DNA of 64,000 nt from JBMOKT01 sp049323895 (GTDB lineage: Bacteria; Bacillota; Peptococcia; Peptococcales; BICA1-8). Shown here piece after piece: positions 23,858 through 32,715 of the stretch (position 1 is the first letter of the stretch; every line of letters starts with the position of its first letter). The notes under the pieces were generated by a model that made no database searches, was not told the DNA's origin, and saw nothing but the letters and a program-made list of their open reading frames with translations. Made by a program: the position numbers and the translations under genes. Location of the stretch: positions 1 through 64,000 of the forward strand of contig JBMOKT010000031.1 in assembly GCA_049323895.1 (NCBI GenBank), in the 5' to 3' direction.

Positions 23858-26395
23858 ATGAAGGTGTCAAGGAGAAGTTTTCTGAAAATGTCTGCTGTTA
23901 CCGGACTTATGGCTACAGGCATATCAGGATCAAAGCTGATGTTGACGGCATTTGCGGAAAGTAGTAATGCAGATGGCAAAGGAAGTGGTGAGTGGAAGGC
24001 TTCCACCTGTCAAGGGTGTACTACCTGGTGTCCCGTTCAGGTAAAGGTAGTTAACGGGAGGGCAATTAAAGTGAGAGGTAACCCCCACTCATTATCACAT
24101 CGGGGTAATGTTTGCCCTAGAGCCCACATTTCTTTGCAACAAGTCTATGATCCCGACCGTATTAAAGTTCCCATGAAAAGAACTAATCCTAAAAAAGGAC
24201 GAAACGAAGACCCCCAATTTGTGCCTATTTCCTGGGAAGAGGCCATTGATACCATCACTGATAAAATGATGGAGCTCCGTAAAAATAATGAAACTTACAA
24301 GTATGCTTTACTCCGGGGGCGTTATACCTATCTTAATGAAGTTATTTATGGTTCAATGCCTAAGATTTTTGGTTCTCCGAATAATATTTCCCATAGTGCA
24401 ATCTGTGCCGAGGCGGAAAAGTTTGGATCCTATTATACTGAAGGCTTATGGGATTATAGGGATTATGACTTATTAAATACCAAGTATGTATTACTGTGGG
24501 GTGGAGATCCCGTTGCCTCTAACAGAATGACCCCCCATGCCATAAATGTCTGGGGCGAAGTTCTTGATAATGCCAAGGTTGTAGCTATTGATCCAAGACT
24601 TTCAGCGACTGCTGCTAAAGCCCATGAATGGTTGCCGGTAATTCCAGGTGAAGATGGAGCATTAGCCTTAGCCATGGCCCATGTAATTTTAGTAGAGGGC
24701 ATGTGGTATAAAGACTTTGTCGGAGATTTTATTGATGGTATAAATCAATTTAAGACAGGTCAAGTTGTCCCGGAGGAGTCTTTCCAGGAGAAATACACTT
24801 ATGGTGTAGTTAAATGGTGGAATTTGGAGCTAAAAGATAGAACTCCCCAATGGGCAGAAAAAATAACAGGTATTTCCGCAGAACAAATAATAAAAGTAGC
24901 CAAAGGCTTTGCAGCAGCAGCCCCCAATGCCATATCCTGGCTTACACCTGGTGCTTCCATGCAGGTTAGGGGTGCATACAGTGCCATGGCTTGTCATGCC
25001 CTTAACGGTTTAGTCGGTTCCGTAGACAATGTTGGAGGAACACTTCAGAGCTCAAAAGTCCCCATTGGCAAGGCACCTGACTTTAGTGCATATATTGATG
25101 AAATAGCAGCCAAGGGTTCCAAGTATGCAAAGATAGACCACAGAGGCACAAAAGAATTTCCGGCACTAAATGGTGGTAAATCCGGTGGTGGTGTTGTTAC
25201 TAACAGAGTTGCTGATGGTATTATTAATGAAGATCCCTATGAGATAAAAATGGCAATCGGCTACTGGAATAACTTTGTATTTTCATGTTCTGAAACATCA
25301 AGATGGGAAAAGGCTTTGGAAAAATTACCCTTTTTTGTACATATGACTACCCATCCGGCAGAAATGAGCATGTATGCTGATATTGTTTTGCCTGCTGCCC
25401 ATCATATGTATGAAAGATGGGGTATGCTGAAGTCAAAAGCCAATAGATATGGCTATGCAACATTAAACCAAAGGGTTATTGAACCCATGTGGGATGTAAA
25501 GATTGACGAAACAGAAGTAACCTGGCTTATTGCTGAAAGCTTAGCTAAGAAGGGTTATGATAATTTATTTAGATATTTTAAAGAACAGTTTGCTGATCCG
25601 GAAACAGGAAAGCAGCCGACCAACGGCATGGAGTTTACTATATATGCAACCAAGTTGCTTACCCAGGATATTTGGGATCCAACTAGAGGAGCAAAAGGAG
25701 ATAAGTTAAAGGGCTGGGAAGAATTTAAAGAAAAAGGTGTTTGGAACTCAGTTGCTTATCCATATAGGGGTAAATGGGGTAACTTTGGAACAGAAACCAA
25801 AATGTTTGAGTTCTACAGTGAGACTTTGAAAAAAGCCCTTGATGGCCATGCTACCAAGCACAATACTACTATTGATGACATTATGGAAATTTGTAAATTT
25901 GAAGCTAACGGGGAATCTGCTTTTATCCCCCACCATGAACCGGCTTTACGCTGGGGTGACGAAAAGGAATATCCATATATTTTCTTTGAACACAGATCTC
26001 GCCTAAATAGGGAAGGTCGTTCGGCTAACTGCTCCTGGTATCAGGAATTTAAAGATGTTGACCCTGGTGATGAAAAATGGGATGATGTGGCAAAAATTAA
26101 TCCCACTGATGGAGTCATGCTGGGCATAAAAACAGGCGACAGGATCCGCCTTACTACCCCTGTAGGTCAGATTGAATGTACAGCCAAATTATGGGAAGGC
26201 ATCCGACCAGGTACAATCGGAAAGTGCTTTGGTCAGGGACATTGGGCTTATGGCAGGATTGCAGCAAAAGACTTCCATAAAAAAGTGCCACGGGGCGGTA
26301 ATAATAATGAAATATTACCAGCGGATTATGATAGATTTAGCGGCAGTACAGCTAGGCACGGCGGCGTAACCCGAGTTCGGATAGAAAAAATATAA
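23858..26395 (+). CDS. arrA: ArrA, molybdenum-containing respiratory arsenate reductase catalytic subunit
   Basis: An 845-residue DMSO-reductase-family enzyme that reduces arsenate to arsenite outside the membrane. It starts with a twin-arginine signal (SRRSFLKMSA). The 4Fe-4S site is Cys51, Cys54, Cys58 and Cys86, the CX2CX3CX27C spacing typical of ArrA. The substrate-pocket residues known from Shewanella ArrA (Arg165, Tyr166, Mo-ligand Cys193, Lys198) have counterparts here at a constant offset of ten: Arg155, Tyr156, Cys183 and Lys188 in RGRYTY and SHSAICAEAEKF. Exact conservation at all four makes arsenate reductase far more likely than a generic Mo enzyme. First gene of arrA-arrB-arrD-arrC-tatA; ribosome binding site GGAGGG. 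Confidence 0.95.
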   Translation: MKVSRRSFLKMSAVTGLMATGISGSKLMLTAFAESSNADGKGSGEWKASTCQGCTTWCPVQVKVVNGRAIKVRGNPHSLSHRGNVCPRAHISLQQVYDPDRIKVPMKRTNPKKGRNEDPQFVPISWEEAIDTITDKMMELRKNNETYKYALLRGRYTYLNEVIYGSMPKIFGSPNNISHSAICAEAEKFGSYYTEGLWDYRDYDLLNTKYVLLWGGDPVASNRMTPHAINVWGEVLDNAKVVAIDPRLSATAAKAHEWLPVIPGEDGALALAMAHVILVEGMWYKDFVGDFIDGINQFKTGQVVPEESFQEKYTYGVVKWWNLELKDRTPQWAEKITGISAEQIIKVAKGFAAAAPNAISWLTPGASMQVRGAYSAMACHALNGLVGSVDNVGGTLQSSKVPIGKAPDFSAYIDEIAAKGSKYAKIDHRGTKEFPALNGGKSGGGVVTNRVADGIINEDPYEIKMAIGYWNNFVFSCSETSRWEKALEKLPFFVHMTTHPAEMSMYADIVLPAAHHMYERWGMLKSKANRYGYATLNQRVIEPMWDVKIDETEVTWLIAESLAKKGYDNLFRYFKEQFADPETGKQPTNGMEFTIYATKLLTQDIWDPTRGAKGDKLKGWEEFKEKGVWNSVAYPYRGKWGNFGTETKMFEFYSETLKKALDGHATKHNTTIDDIMEICKFEANGESAFIPHHEPALRWGDEKEYPYIFFEHRSRLNREGRSANCSWYQEFKDVDPGDEKWDDVAKINPTDGVMLGIKTGDRIRLTTPVGQIECTAKLWEGIRPGTIGKCFGQGHWAYGRIAAKDFHKKVPRGGNNNEILPADYDRFSGSTARHGGVTRVRIEKI

Positions 26396-26422
26396 TTTCC
26401 ATAAATACTGGAGGTGATTGAT

Positions 26423-27109
26423 TTGACTAATTTTGCTATGGTAATTGACCTGCATAAATGTGTAGGATGTGGAGCATGCTCCATTGCTTGTAAAAATGAG
26501 AATAATGTCCAGGAAGGATTTTATTGGTCTAGTTACCAGCATAAAACTACTGGCACATTTCCAAATGTGAAGTATGAATATCTGCCTACCCTTTGTAACC
26601 ACTGTGAAAACGCACCTTGTGTAAGGGCGTGCCCTGTAGGTGCCATGTATAAAGATGAGAATGGGATAACAATGCATGACGCCAAGAAGTGTATAGGCTG
26701 TAAAACATGCATGCTGGCTGATCCCTATGGTGTTATTTCATATAATAAGGCCCATCCCCATAAAGCCTGGCAGGATAATAAATCCATTATTAAAGATATA
26801 ACTTCCACAGGTGCAGAAACCTCTAAGAAGGCTGGGGTGCCTATTCCCTATTATAATCCGGAGCGGGAAAAGACTTACGCCGGTATAAGACCTGAAGGCG
26901 TAGTTGAAAAGTGCACTTTTTGTGACCACCGGGTAAAAGAAGGTGAGCTTCCCTACTGTGTTGCATCTTGTCCGGCCAAGGCCAGAATCTTTGGAGATTT
27001 GGAAGATCCCCAAAGTGAAGTCAATACTTTATTGAATAAGCATAAAAACTTTCAGCTTAAACCGGAATTAGGTGCAAAACCCAAGGTATTTTATATTAGG
27101 CAATACTAA
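26423..27109 (+). CDS. arrB: ArrB, iron-sulfur subunit of arsenate reductase
   Basis: A 228-residue ferredoxin-like subunit that wires ArrA to the membrane. Cluster motifs in order: CVGCGACSIAC (13-23), CNHCENAPCVRAC (58-70), CIGCKTCMLAD (90-100) and CTFCDHRVKEG with a distal CVASC. In the third motif the fourth cysteine is replaced by Asp100, which could give a 3Fe-4S or Asp-ligated 4Fe-4S cluster. The start is TTG 26423, five bases after GGAGGTGA; a GTG at 26414 overlaps that site. It has no Tat signal and is presumably co-exported with ArrA. Confidence 0.93.
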   Translation: MTNFAMVIDLHKCVGCGACSIACKNENNVQEGFYWSSYQHKTTGTFPNVKYEYLPTLCNHCENAPCVRACPVGAMYKDENGITMHDAKKCIGCKTCMLADPYGVISYNKAHPHKAWQDNKSIIKDITSTGAETSKKAGVPIPYYNPEREKTYAGIRPEGVVEKCTFCDHRVKEGELPYCVASCPAKARIFGDLEDPQSEVNTLLNKHKNFQLKPELGAKPKVFYIRQY

Positions 27110-27139
27110 GGAAACTCTAAGATTGAATGAAAGGGTGTA

Positions 27140-27760
27140 ATGCTAATGACGCTAACAAACCAATTACATGAACAAAGGGCCAACTGCTATAAATTGTTAT
27201 CTTTATGTTTCTACCAACCCGATGCTGAGATTTCAGCTATTATTGGGGCATTGCGCAAGGAGATCAACTACTTTTCACAACAAACAGTTTTTAAGCTGGA
27301 TGAAATTTTAGTTGAGTTAGAAGAGCATAAAGAGGACTTAAACTACTTTCTGGTAGATTATGCAAAATTGTTTGTTGGTCCATTTAACCTCTTGGCTGCA
27401 CCCTATAGTTCCGTATATTTAGGTCATGAGCGGCGAGTCATGGGTGATTCGACAATTGAAGCTGTTAATCTTTATCAAGAAGCCGGGTTAGTTATTAATG
27501 AAAATTTAAAAGATGCCCCTGACCATATAAAAGTTGAACTCGAATTTATGCAGTATTTGATCATGAAAAACATTGCTACCGGAGATGATAAATTTTTAAA
27601 GCTACAAAAAGAGTTTCTTGTGAATCATCTGGCACTGTGGGTTGTTGACTTTAAAGAGGCGGTTACTGCTAATTCCAAAACAATATTATATAAAAATTTA
27701 GTAGCAGTAACCAATATATTTATATCTTTAGATCAACAGTTTCTTTCCGAAAAAATATAA
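27140..27760 (+). CDS. arrD: ArrD, TorD-like chaperone for ArrA
   Basis: A 206-residue, all-helical cytoplasmic protein of the TorD/DmsD/NarJ family. These chaperones bind the twin-arginine signal of a molybdoenzyme and hold it until the cofactor is inserted. Family features are the N-terminal RANCYKLLSLCFYQP, the central DYAKLFVGPFNLLAAPYSSVYL and the acidic EFMQYLIMKN. It lies between arrB and arrC; ArrA with its RRSFLK signal is the obvious client. Confidence 0.9.
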   Translation: MLMTLTNQLHEQRANCYKLLSLCFYQPDAEISAIIGALRKEINYFSQQTVFKLDEILVELEEHKEDLNYFLVDYAKLFVGPFNLLAAPYSSVYLGHERRVMGDSTIEAVNLYQEAGLVINENLKDAPDHIKVELEFMQYLIMKNIATGDDKFLKLQKEFLVNHLALWVVDFKEAVTANSKTILYKNLVAVTNIFISLDQQFLSEKI

Positions 27761-27773
27761 AGGAGGGATAAGC

Positions 27774-28916
27774 TTGTTTAATAGGAAGAATTGGCTGTTA
27801 ATTTCTCTGGTACTAATTGGTATTGGAGCAGCAGGTGCTTTAAATATATTAATAAATGGGGAAGAGGTTATGGGTATCACTAATGATGTACCCTGGGGCA
27901 TCCTCATTGCAGGCTATGTATTTTTTGCTGTATCCAGTACAGGAGTAGGTTTAATTTCTTCATTGGGTCATGTTTTCGGCATGCAAAGGTTTGAGGCAAT
28001 AAGCAAGCGAGCTTTACTTGCTTCTCTCATATTACTGTTATGTGCATTTGGTGTATTGTTGTTTGATTTGGGGAATCCCTTAAGAATGTTAAATTTCTTA
28101 TTATCTCCTAATTTGAGCGCCCCGATTTGGTGGATGGGTGCACTGTACGGGGTATACTTAATCTTACTTCTAGTGGAATTAAACTACAGTTTAAAAAATG
28201 ATCACCATAAAGTTAAGCCAATAGCTAAAGTTGCATTTTTTGTAAAATTGGCTGCAGTAAGTAATTTGGGTGCTGTTTTTGCTATGCTTTATGCCCGTCC
28301 CTATTGGGCAGGAGCCTTTTACCCAATCTATATGATAGTAACTGCCATATTATCCGGTGCCGCTGTTTTATCAATAATCTTCTATTTTATTGATAATAAG
28401 AAGGCTGAAGGGAATCAAGGCTTCGTTAAAACATTAGGCAAAATATTAAGAGCATTTTTGGCAGTGACATTATTAATGGAATTATGGCAGGTTTTAATAG
28501 CCTTGTTTGGCTCTACTCCTGGAAAACAATCAGCTCTAATGGCTTTAATCAGCGGACCCTTAAGTGTAAGGTTCTGGTTACTGCAAATAGCTATTGGTTT
28601 AGTAATTCCTCTAATCTTAATATTAGGGAAAGGTTATAGCAGCAAAACGGTATTTAATGCTGCAGTACTTACTATGGTTGGCATATTATCTATGAGGCTT
28701 AACTTTGTAACAGCAGGGCAAATTACACCATTATGGCCCGGTGAAGTTCTTATGTATAATGCCTATATTCCCTCTTGGTCCGAGTGGACTATAATTATTG
28801 GAGCAATTGGAGCAAGCATATTTTTATATTTAATTGGTGAGCAAAAACTTGATTTAAATGTTTCGGAAAGTGATGATGCAAAAGTAATGGGTGGCAAAGT
28901 GCAATTAAACAGCTAA
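27774..28916 (+). CDS. arrC: ArrC, NrfD/PsrC-type membrane anchor subunit
   Basis: A 380-residue membrane protein with about ten hydrophobic segments, of the NrfD/polysulfide reductase C family. It would take electrons from the menaquinol pool and pass them to ArrB. Typical segments are PWGILIAGYVFFAVSSTG near the N terminus and LLFDLGNPLRMLNFLLSPN. The TTG start at 27774 follows AAAGGAGGG. It ends 16 bases before tatA. Many Arr systems lack a third subunit, and this version has one, as in other Firmicutes. Confidence 0.92.
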   Translation: MFNRKNWLLISLVLIGIGAAGALNILINGEEVMGITNDVPWGILIAGYVFFAVSSTGVGLISSLGHVFGMQRFEAISKRALLASLILLLCAFGVLLFDLGNPLRMLNFLLSPNLSAPIWWMGALYGVYLILLLVELNYSLKNDHHKVKPIAKVAFFVKLAAVSNLGAVFAMLYARPYWAGAFYPIYMIVTAILSGAAVLSIIFYFIDNKKAEGNQGFVKTLGKILRAFLAVTLLMELWQVLIALFGSTPGKQSALMALISGPLSVRFWLLQIAIGLVIPLILILGKGYSSKTVFNAAVLTMVGILSMRLNFVTAGQITPLWPGEVLMYNAYIPSWSEWTIIIGAIGASIFLYLIGEQKLDLNVSESDDAKVMGGKVQLNS

Positions 28917-28932
28917 AGGATGGAGTGAGAAA

Positions 28933-29127
28933 ATGTTTGGTATATTACCCAATATTGGTCTGCCTGAATTGATGTTGATTTTGGCTCTTGCCTTGATTAT
29001 TTTTGGTCCAGGCAAACTACCGGAAGTAGGAAAAGCTATGGGTAAAAGCATAAAGGAATTTAAAGGGGCTGTAAGTACCACTCAAAAGGACATCATAGAA
29101 GCGATAGATGAAAAAGAAAAAGCATAA
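28933..29127 (+). CDS. tatA: TatA/E-type twin-arginine translocase subunit
   Basis: The 64-residue protein has the TatA shape: a short N-terminal membrane helix (LPELMLILALALIIFGPGKLPEVGKAMG, seen in two parts around the FGPGKLP hinge) followed by an amphipathic charged helix (KSIKEFKGAV). It is the last gene of the arr operon and probably ensures export of the folded ArrA-ArrB pair. No tatC is present in the window, so TatC must be supplied elsewhere. Confidence 0.93.
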   Translation: MFGILPNIGLPELMLILALALIIFGPGKLPEVGKAMGKSIKEFKGAVSTTQKDIIEAIDEKEKA

Positions 29128-29161
29128 ATTAATTTTTTAAATGATACACCTCCCTAATATA

Positions 29162-29333
29162 TATTCTCCGAGGCTGTATTTCCTAAGGATTATTCTATGG
29201 AATACAGCCCTGAGTAAAACTCTTTTACTCACGGGGTATAACTGGAAACGGCTATACCTCCCCTTTCTTGGAAAGGAGAATAAGTGATAGGCTTAGTCTA
29301 TCCTTATCTCTATTTCTGAGATAAGGATTTTTT
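29162..29333 (+). promoter_or_regulatory. Molybdenum-cofactor (Moco) riboswitch with transcription terminator
   Basis: The leader folds as the Moco RNA motif: closing stem ATTCTCC (29163-29169) with GGAGAAT (29275-29281); P2 GGCTGTATT with AATACAGCC (29201-29209); P3 TGAGTAAAA with TTTTACTCA (29223-29231); P4 GGTATA with TATACC enclosing GGAAAC; and the conserved joining pieces CCGAGG, CACGGGG and CCTCCCC. Directly after it, TCCTTATCTC (29301-29310) and GAGATAAGGA (29318-29327) with TTTTTT form a terminator. The likely effect is to shut off the cofactor genes when Moco (or the tungsten form) is plentiful. Confidence 0.75.
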
Positions 29334-29352
29334 ATTGGAAAGAGGGTTTGAA

Positions 29353-29946
29353 ATGGAAGTAGGCTTAATTGTACTAGCTGGTGGAAAAAGTAGTCGTATG
29401 GGTAAAGATAAGGCTTTTCTGCAATTTAGCAACGGAACAATGCCTGAAATAATAGTTAAAAAAGCCAAAGAATATGGTTTTAAAGAAATTCTCCTAGTTA
29501 CAAATACTAAAGAAAGAGTTGTATTAGAAGATGCTACTATAATTGAAGATTATTACAAAGGGATGGGGCCATTGGCAGGTATTCATGCCGGACTTATAAA
29601 TAGCTTTTTTGAGTTTAACTTTGTTATACCTTGTGATATGCCTTTTATTTCTTTTAACTTAGTTGAAGAAATGTTACCACTTACTGAAAAATGCCAAAAA
29701 GTTGTCCCTAAAATGGGCACTAAATATCAACCTTTAGCAGCTATATATTCAAAAAAGTGCTTATCACAAATAGAATTTCTTTTAGAAAATAATATTACAA
29801 AGGTAATTGAACTATATTCTCTTGTAAATACTTGCTTTTTTACTACAGATTTTAATGAGAGTATTTTCTTTAATATAAACACTCCTGAAGATTTTAATAA
29901 AGCAAAAGAGTATCAAGAAGGGGGCATAGAGCTATGGAGAAGATAA
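29353..29946 (+). CDS. mobA: MobA, molybdenum cofactor guanylyltransferase
   Basis: A 197-residue nucleotidyltransferase that attaches GMP to molybdopterin, making the guanine dinucleotide cofactor that DMSO-reductase-family enzymes such as ArrA need. The GTP-binding motif LAGGKSSRMGKDK is at residues 9-21 and PCDMPF marks the metal site. ATG 29353 has AAAGAGGG at the right distance; an in-frame TTG at 29335 does not. It heads the Moco gene set behind the riboswitch and overlaps the next gene by 13 bases. Confidence 0.92.
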   Translation: MEVGLIVLAGGKSSRMGKDKAFLQFSNGTMPEIIVKKAKEYGFKEILLVTNTKERVVLEDATIIEDYYKGMGPLAGIHAGLINSFFEFNFVIPCDMPFISFNLVEEMLPLTEKCQKVVPKMGTKYQPLAAIYSKKCLSQIEFLLENNITKVIELYSLVNTCFFTTDFNESIFFNINTPEDFNKAKEYQEGGIELWRR

Positions 29947-30956
29947 GGGTAGAAGATGCCGTGGGAATGGTATTATGTCATGATATTACAAAAATAGTAC
30001 CTAATGAATTTAAAGGCAGGGCTTTTAAAAAAGGGCATATTATTTCTATTCAAGATATTCCTGAATTATTAAAACTAGGCAAAGAGCATATTTACATTAT
30101 GAAACCGGATAAAACAAAGATTCATGAAGATGAGGCTGCATTACGGCTGGCTAAAGCAGGAGGCAAAACGGGTATTATTTTTTCAGAACCCAAAGAAGGC
30201 AAAGTAAATTTAATCGCTGAGTATAGTGGCGTTTTGAAAGTAAACAAAGACCTATTAAGAGAAATTAATGGAATAGATGAGATAATGTTTGCAACCTCTC
30301 ATAATAACAGGCCTGTAAAAGAGGGAGAAAAAGTGGCAGGCACCAGAATAATACCATTAGTAATTGATGAAAAACCGATAAAACATATTGAGAATCTCTG
30401 TTCCAAGGAGAGTTTGGTTGAAATCACTGCGTATAAGCCATATAAAGTTGGGGTGGTCACAACAGGAAATGAAGTGTTTTATGGAAGAATACAAGATGCT
30501 TTTGGACCTGTTCTAAGGAAAAAATTACAGCCATATGGTAGTGAGATAATTGCTCAAATCATGGTACCTGATTCAAAAGAGCTTATTAAAAAAGCCATTG
30601 AAAAACTTATAGAACAAGGTGCAGAAATTATCCTTACCACTGGTGGTATGTCCGTAGATCCTGATGATGTTACCCCGTCTGCAATTAAGGAATTAGGGAC
30701 AAATATTGTGACATATGGAGCACCGGTATTACCAGGAGCGATGTTTTTAATGGGTTATTTAAATGATATTCCTATTATGGGACTACCGGGGTGCGTTATG
30801 TATGAAAAAACCACAATATTTGATTTAATATTACCTCGGGTTTTAACGGGAGAAAAAATCAGTAAAGCCGATTTTATGGAGTTAGGTCATGGAGGGCTTT
30901 GTTTAGAGTGTAAACCATGTACTTTCCCCCACTGCAGTTTTGGAAAAGGGGTATAA
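29934..30956 (+). CDS. Molybdopterin-binding (MoeA/MogA-like) domain protein
   Basis: A 340-residue protein with a C-terminal MoaB/Mog-type molybdopterin-binding domain: VGVVTTGNEVFYGR, then LTTGGMSVDPDDVTPSAI, the typical TTGG(M/T)S(V/x)DPDD pattern, and GLPGCVMY. The N-terminal 150 residues are the partner domain found in such standalone proteins, which are smaller than MoeA. It ends with a small cysteine cluster (CLECKPCTFPHC). A role in molybdenum insertion or Moco handling is likely; the exact step is not known to me. It lies inside the mobA-moeA-mobB set. Confidence 0.85.
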   Translation: MEKIRVEDAVGMVLCHDITKIVPNEFKGRAFKKGHIISIQDIPELLKLGKEHIYIMKPDKTKIHEDEAALRLAKAGGKTGIIFSEPKEGKVNLIAEYSGVLKVNKDLLREINGIDEIMFATSHNNRPVKEGEKVAGTRIIPLVIDEKPIKHIENLCSKESLVEITAYKPYKVGVVTTGNEVFYGRIQDAFGPVLRKKLQPYGSEIIAQIMVPDSKELIKKAIEKLIEQGAEIILTTGGMSVDPDDVTPSAIKELGTNIVTYGAPVLPGAMFLMGYLNDIPIMGLPGCVMYEKTTIFDLILPRVLTGEKISKADFMELGHGGLCLECKPCTFPHCSFGKGV

Positions 30957-30958
30957 AA

Positions 30959-32191
30959 ATGATTTTTAAGGCAGTTCAACTGGAAGAAGGTCAAAAAATA
31001 CTATTAAATCATGGAAATGGTCCCTTAACGGAATATTTACCCATAGAGAAGGCTAACCAGCGTATACTGGCAAAAGATGTTTACTCACCCATTAATATTC
31101 CTTCATTTAAAAAATCCCCTTTGGATGGTTTTGCCTTTAGGGCGTCCGACAGTATAGGAGCTTCAAAAACAAACCCTTTAAGTATTAAAATAATAGATGA
31201 AGTTCAGGCAGGGGACACTCGCCAATTTAATAATCTCCCGATAGGGTGTGGAGTAAAAATTTTAACTGGTGCCCCAATACCAGATGGAGCTGATGTTGTT
31301 GTTAGACAAGAAGATTTAGTGCTTCATAATAGTGAAATACAATTGATTCAAGAATTGCCACAAGATAGCAATATAGTATTTCTTGGGTCAGATATAAAAT
31401 TTGGAGAGAAAATCATCTCAAGGGGTGAATCATTAACTCCCTATCATATAGGAGCACTTGCAGCAATGGGAATTTCCAATATTGAGGTTTATAAAAGACC
31501 ACAAGTTTCAGTTTTAAGTACTGGCGATGAGTTAAAAAGTCCTGGTGAGGAACTTGAACATGGACAAATATTTAATAGCAACTTGCCTTCCCTAATTGCT
31601 TTAATCAATAGTTTAGGTGGTGAAGAAATATCATTCGGCAATATCCCCGATAATGTTTTACTAATAGAGAATATAATTACTAAAGCATTAGTAAACAGTG
31701 ATCTAATAATTACCACTGGAGGGGCTTCTGTCGGAGACTATGACCTAATTGAACAAGTACTGATAAATATGGGTGCAAGCATTCTCTTTAATAGGCTTCA
31801 TATTAAGCCCGGGTCACCTGTAATTGCTGGTGTATTGCAAGGGAAATTGGTAATAGGTTTATCAGGAAATCCTGCTGCTGCTTTAATCAGCTTTGAACTC
31901 CTAGTCCGACCATTAATCAATAAACTCAAGGGATTAAGGAACATTATGTATCCTACCTTTAAAGTTAGGCTCTTGGATGGCTTTAATAAAGAAAGTAACC
32001 AGCGTAGATTTTTAAGAGTACAAGTAAGTTGCGATGATGGGCAATTGATTGCTAGACAAACTGGTAAGCAGCAATCAGGTATATTAAGCTCTATGCTTGG
32101 CTGCAATGCTTTAGTAGATATACCACCGGGTACAGGAAGTATTCCACCTGGGACTATTGTAAACGCTATTTATCTAAAGGAGGAGTTTTAA
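30959..32191 (+). CDS. moeA: MoeA, molybdopterin molybdenumtransferase
   Basis: A 410-residue enzyme that inserts molybdenum into adenylated molybdopterin. Motifs: SPLDGFAFRASD (MoeA N-terminal), LTGAPIPDGADVVVRQED, VLSTGDEL, TTGGASVGDYDL and GLSGNPAAALISFE. The start ATG 30959 follows AAAAGGGG; longer readings run into the previous gene. Its stop overlaps the mobB start (TAATG). All domains are complete. Confidence 0.95.
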   Translation: MIFKAVQLEEGQKILLNHGNGPLTEYLPIEKANQRILAKDVYSPINIPSFKKSPLDGFAFRASDSIGASKTNPLSIKIIDEVQAGDTRQFNNLPIGCGVKILTGAPIPDGADVVVRQEDLVLHNSEIQLIQELPQDSNIVFLGSDIKFGEKIISRGESLTPYHIGALAAMGISNIEVYKRPQVSVLSTGDELKSPGEELEHGQIFNSNLPSLIALINSLGGEEISFGNIPDNVLLIENIITKALVNSDLIITTGGASVGDYDLIEQVLINMGASILFNRLHIKPGSPVIAGVLQGKLVIGLSGNPAAALISFELLVRPLINKLKGLRNIMYPTFKVRLLDGFNKESNQRRFLRVQVSCDDGQLIARQTGKQQSGILSSMLGCNALVDIPPGTGSIPPGTIVNAIYLKEEF

Positions 32192-32715
32192 TGCTTCCCC
32201 CAATTATTTCCGTTGTCGGAACCACTGGCTGTGGAAAAACAACTTTTCTTGAAAAGTTAATTAAAAAATTAAAGAATCGAGGGTTAAATGTAGGCGTTAT
32301 TAAAAATGATGTTCACGGTTTTGATATTGATAGACCAGGTAAATCTACATGGCGATTTCTAGAAGCGGGAGCAGATAATGTAATGATTTGTGGTCCTGAT
32401 AAAATGGCATTTATTGAAAAACATGAAGAAAAGCAGTGTTTAGACTACTATTTGACTTTTTTAAAAAAAATGGATTTGGTTTTAACCGAAGGATTTAAAC
32501 GAGAAAACAAACCAAAAATTGAGTTGTATAGAAAGACTAATGAAAAAGAATATTTGTTGTGCTCAGAAGATGAGTTGTTTGCAATTGTAAGTGATGACCC
32601 TTTACCAATTGAGACTAACAAACCGGTTTTTAAATTTAATGATATAAGCATTCTTACAGAATATATGTTAAATAGTCCTTTAAACGGGGAGAATCAGGAA
32701 AGAAAATGGGTATAA
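32191..32715 (+). CDS. mobB: MobB, Moco guanine dinucleotide biosynthesis adapter
   Basis: A 174-residue P-loop protein (VVGTTGCGKTTFLEKLI) of the MobB family, which binds GTP and helps MobA. FDIDRPGKSTWRFLEAGA and LTEGFKRENKPKIEL are the other family segments. It overlaps moeA by one base and the next gene by ten, so the whole set is translationally coupled. Confidence 0.93.
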   Translation: MLPPIISVVGTTGCGKTTFLEKLIKKLKNRGLNVGVIKNDVHGFDIDRPGKSTWRFLEAGADNVMICGPDKMAFIEKHEEKQCLDYYLTFLKKMDLVLTEGFKRENKPKIELYRKTNEKEYLLCSEDELFAIVSDDPLPIETNKPVFKFNDISILTEYMLNSPLNGENQERKWV

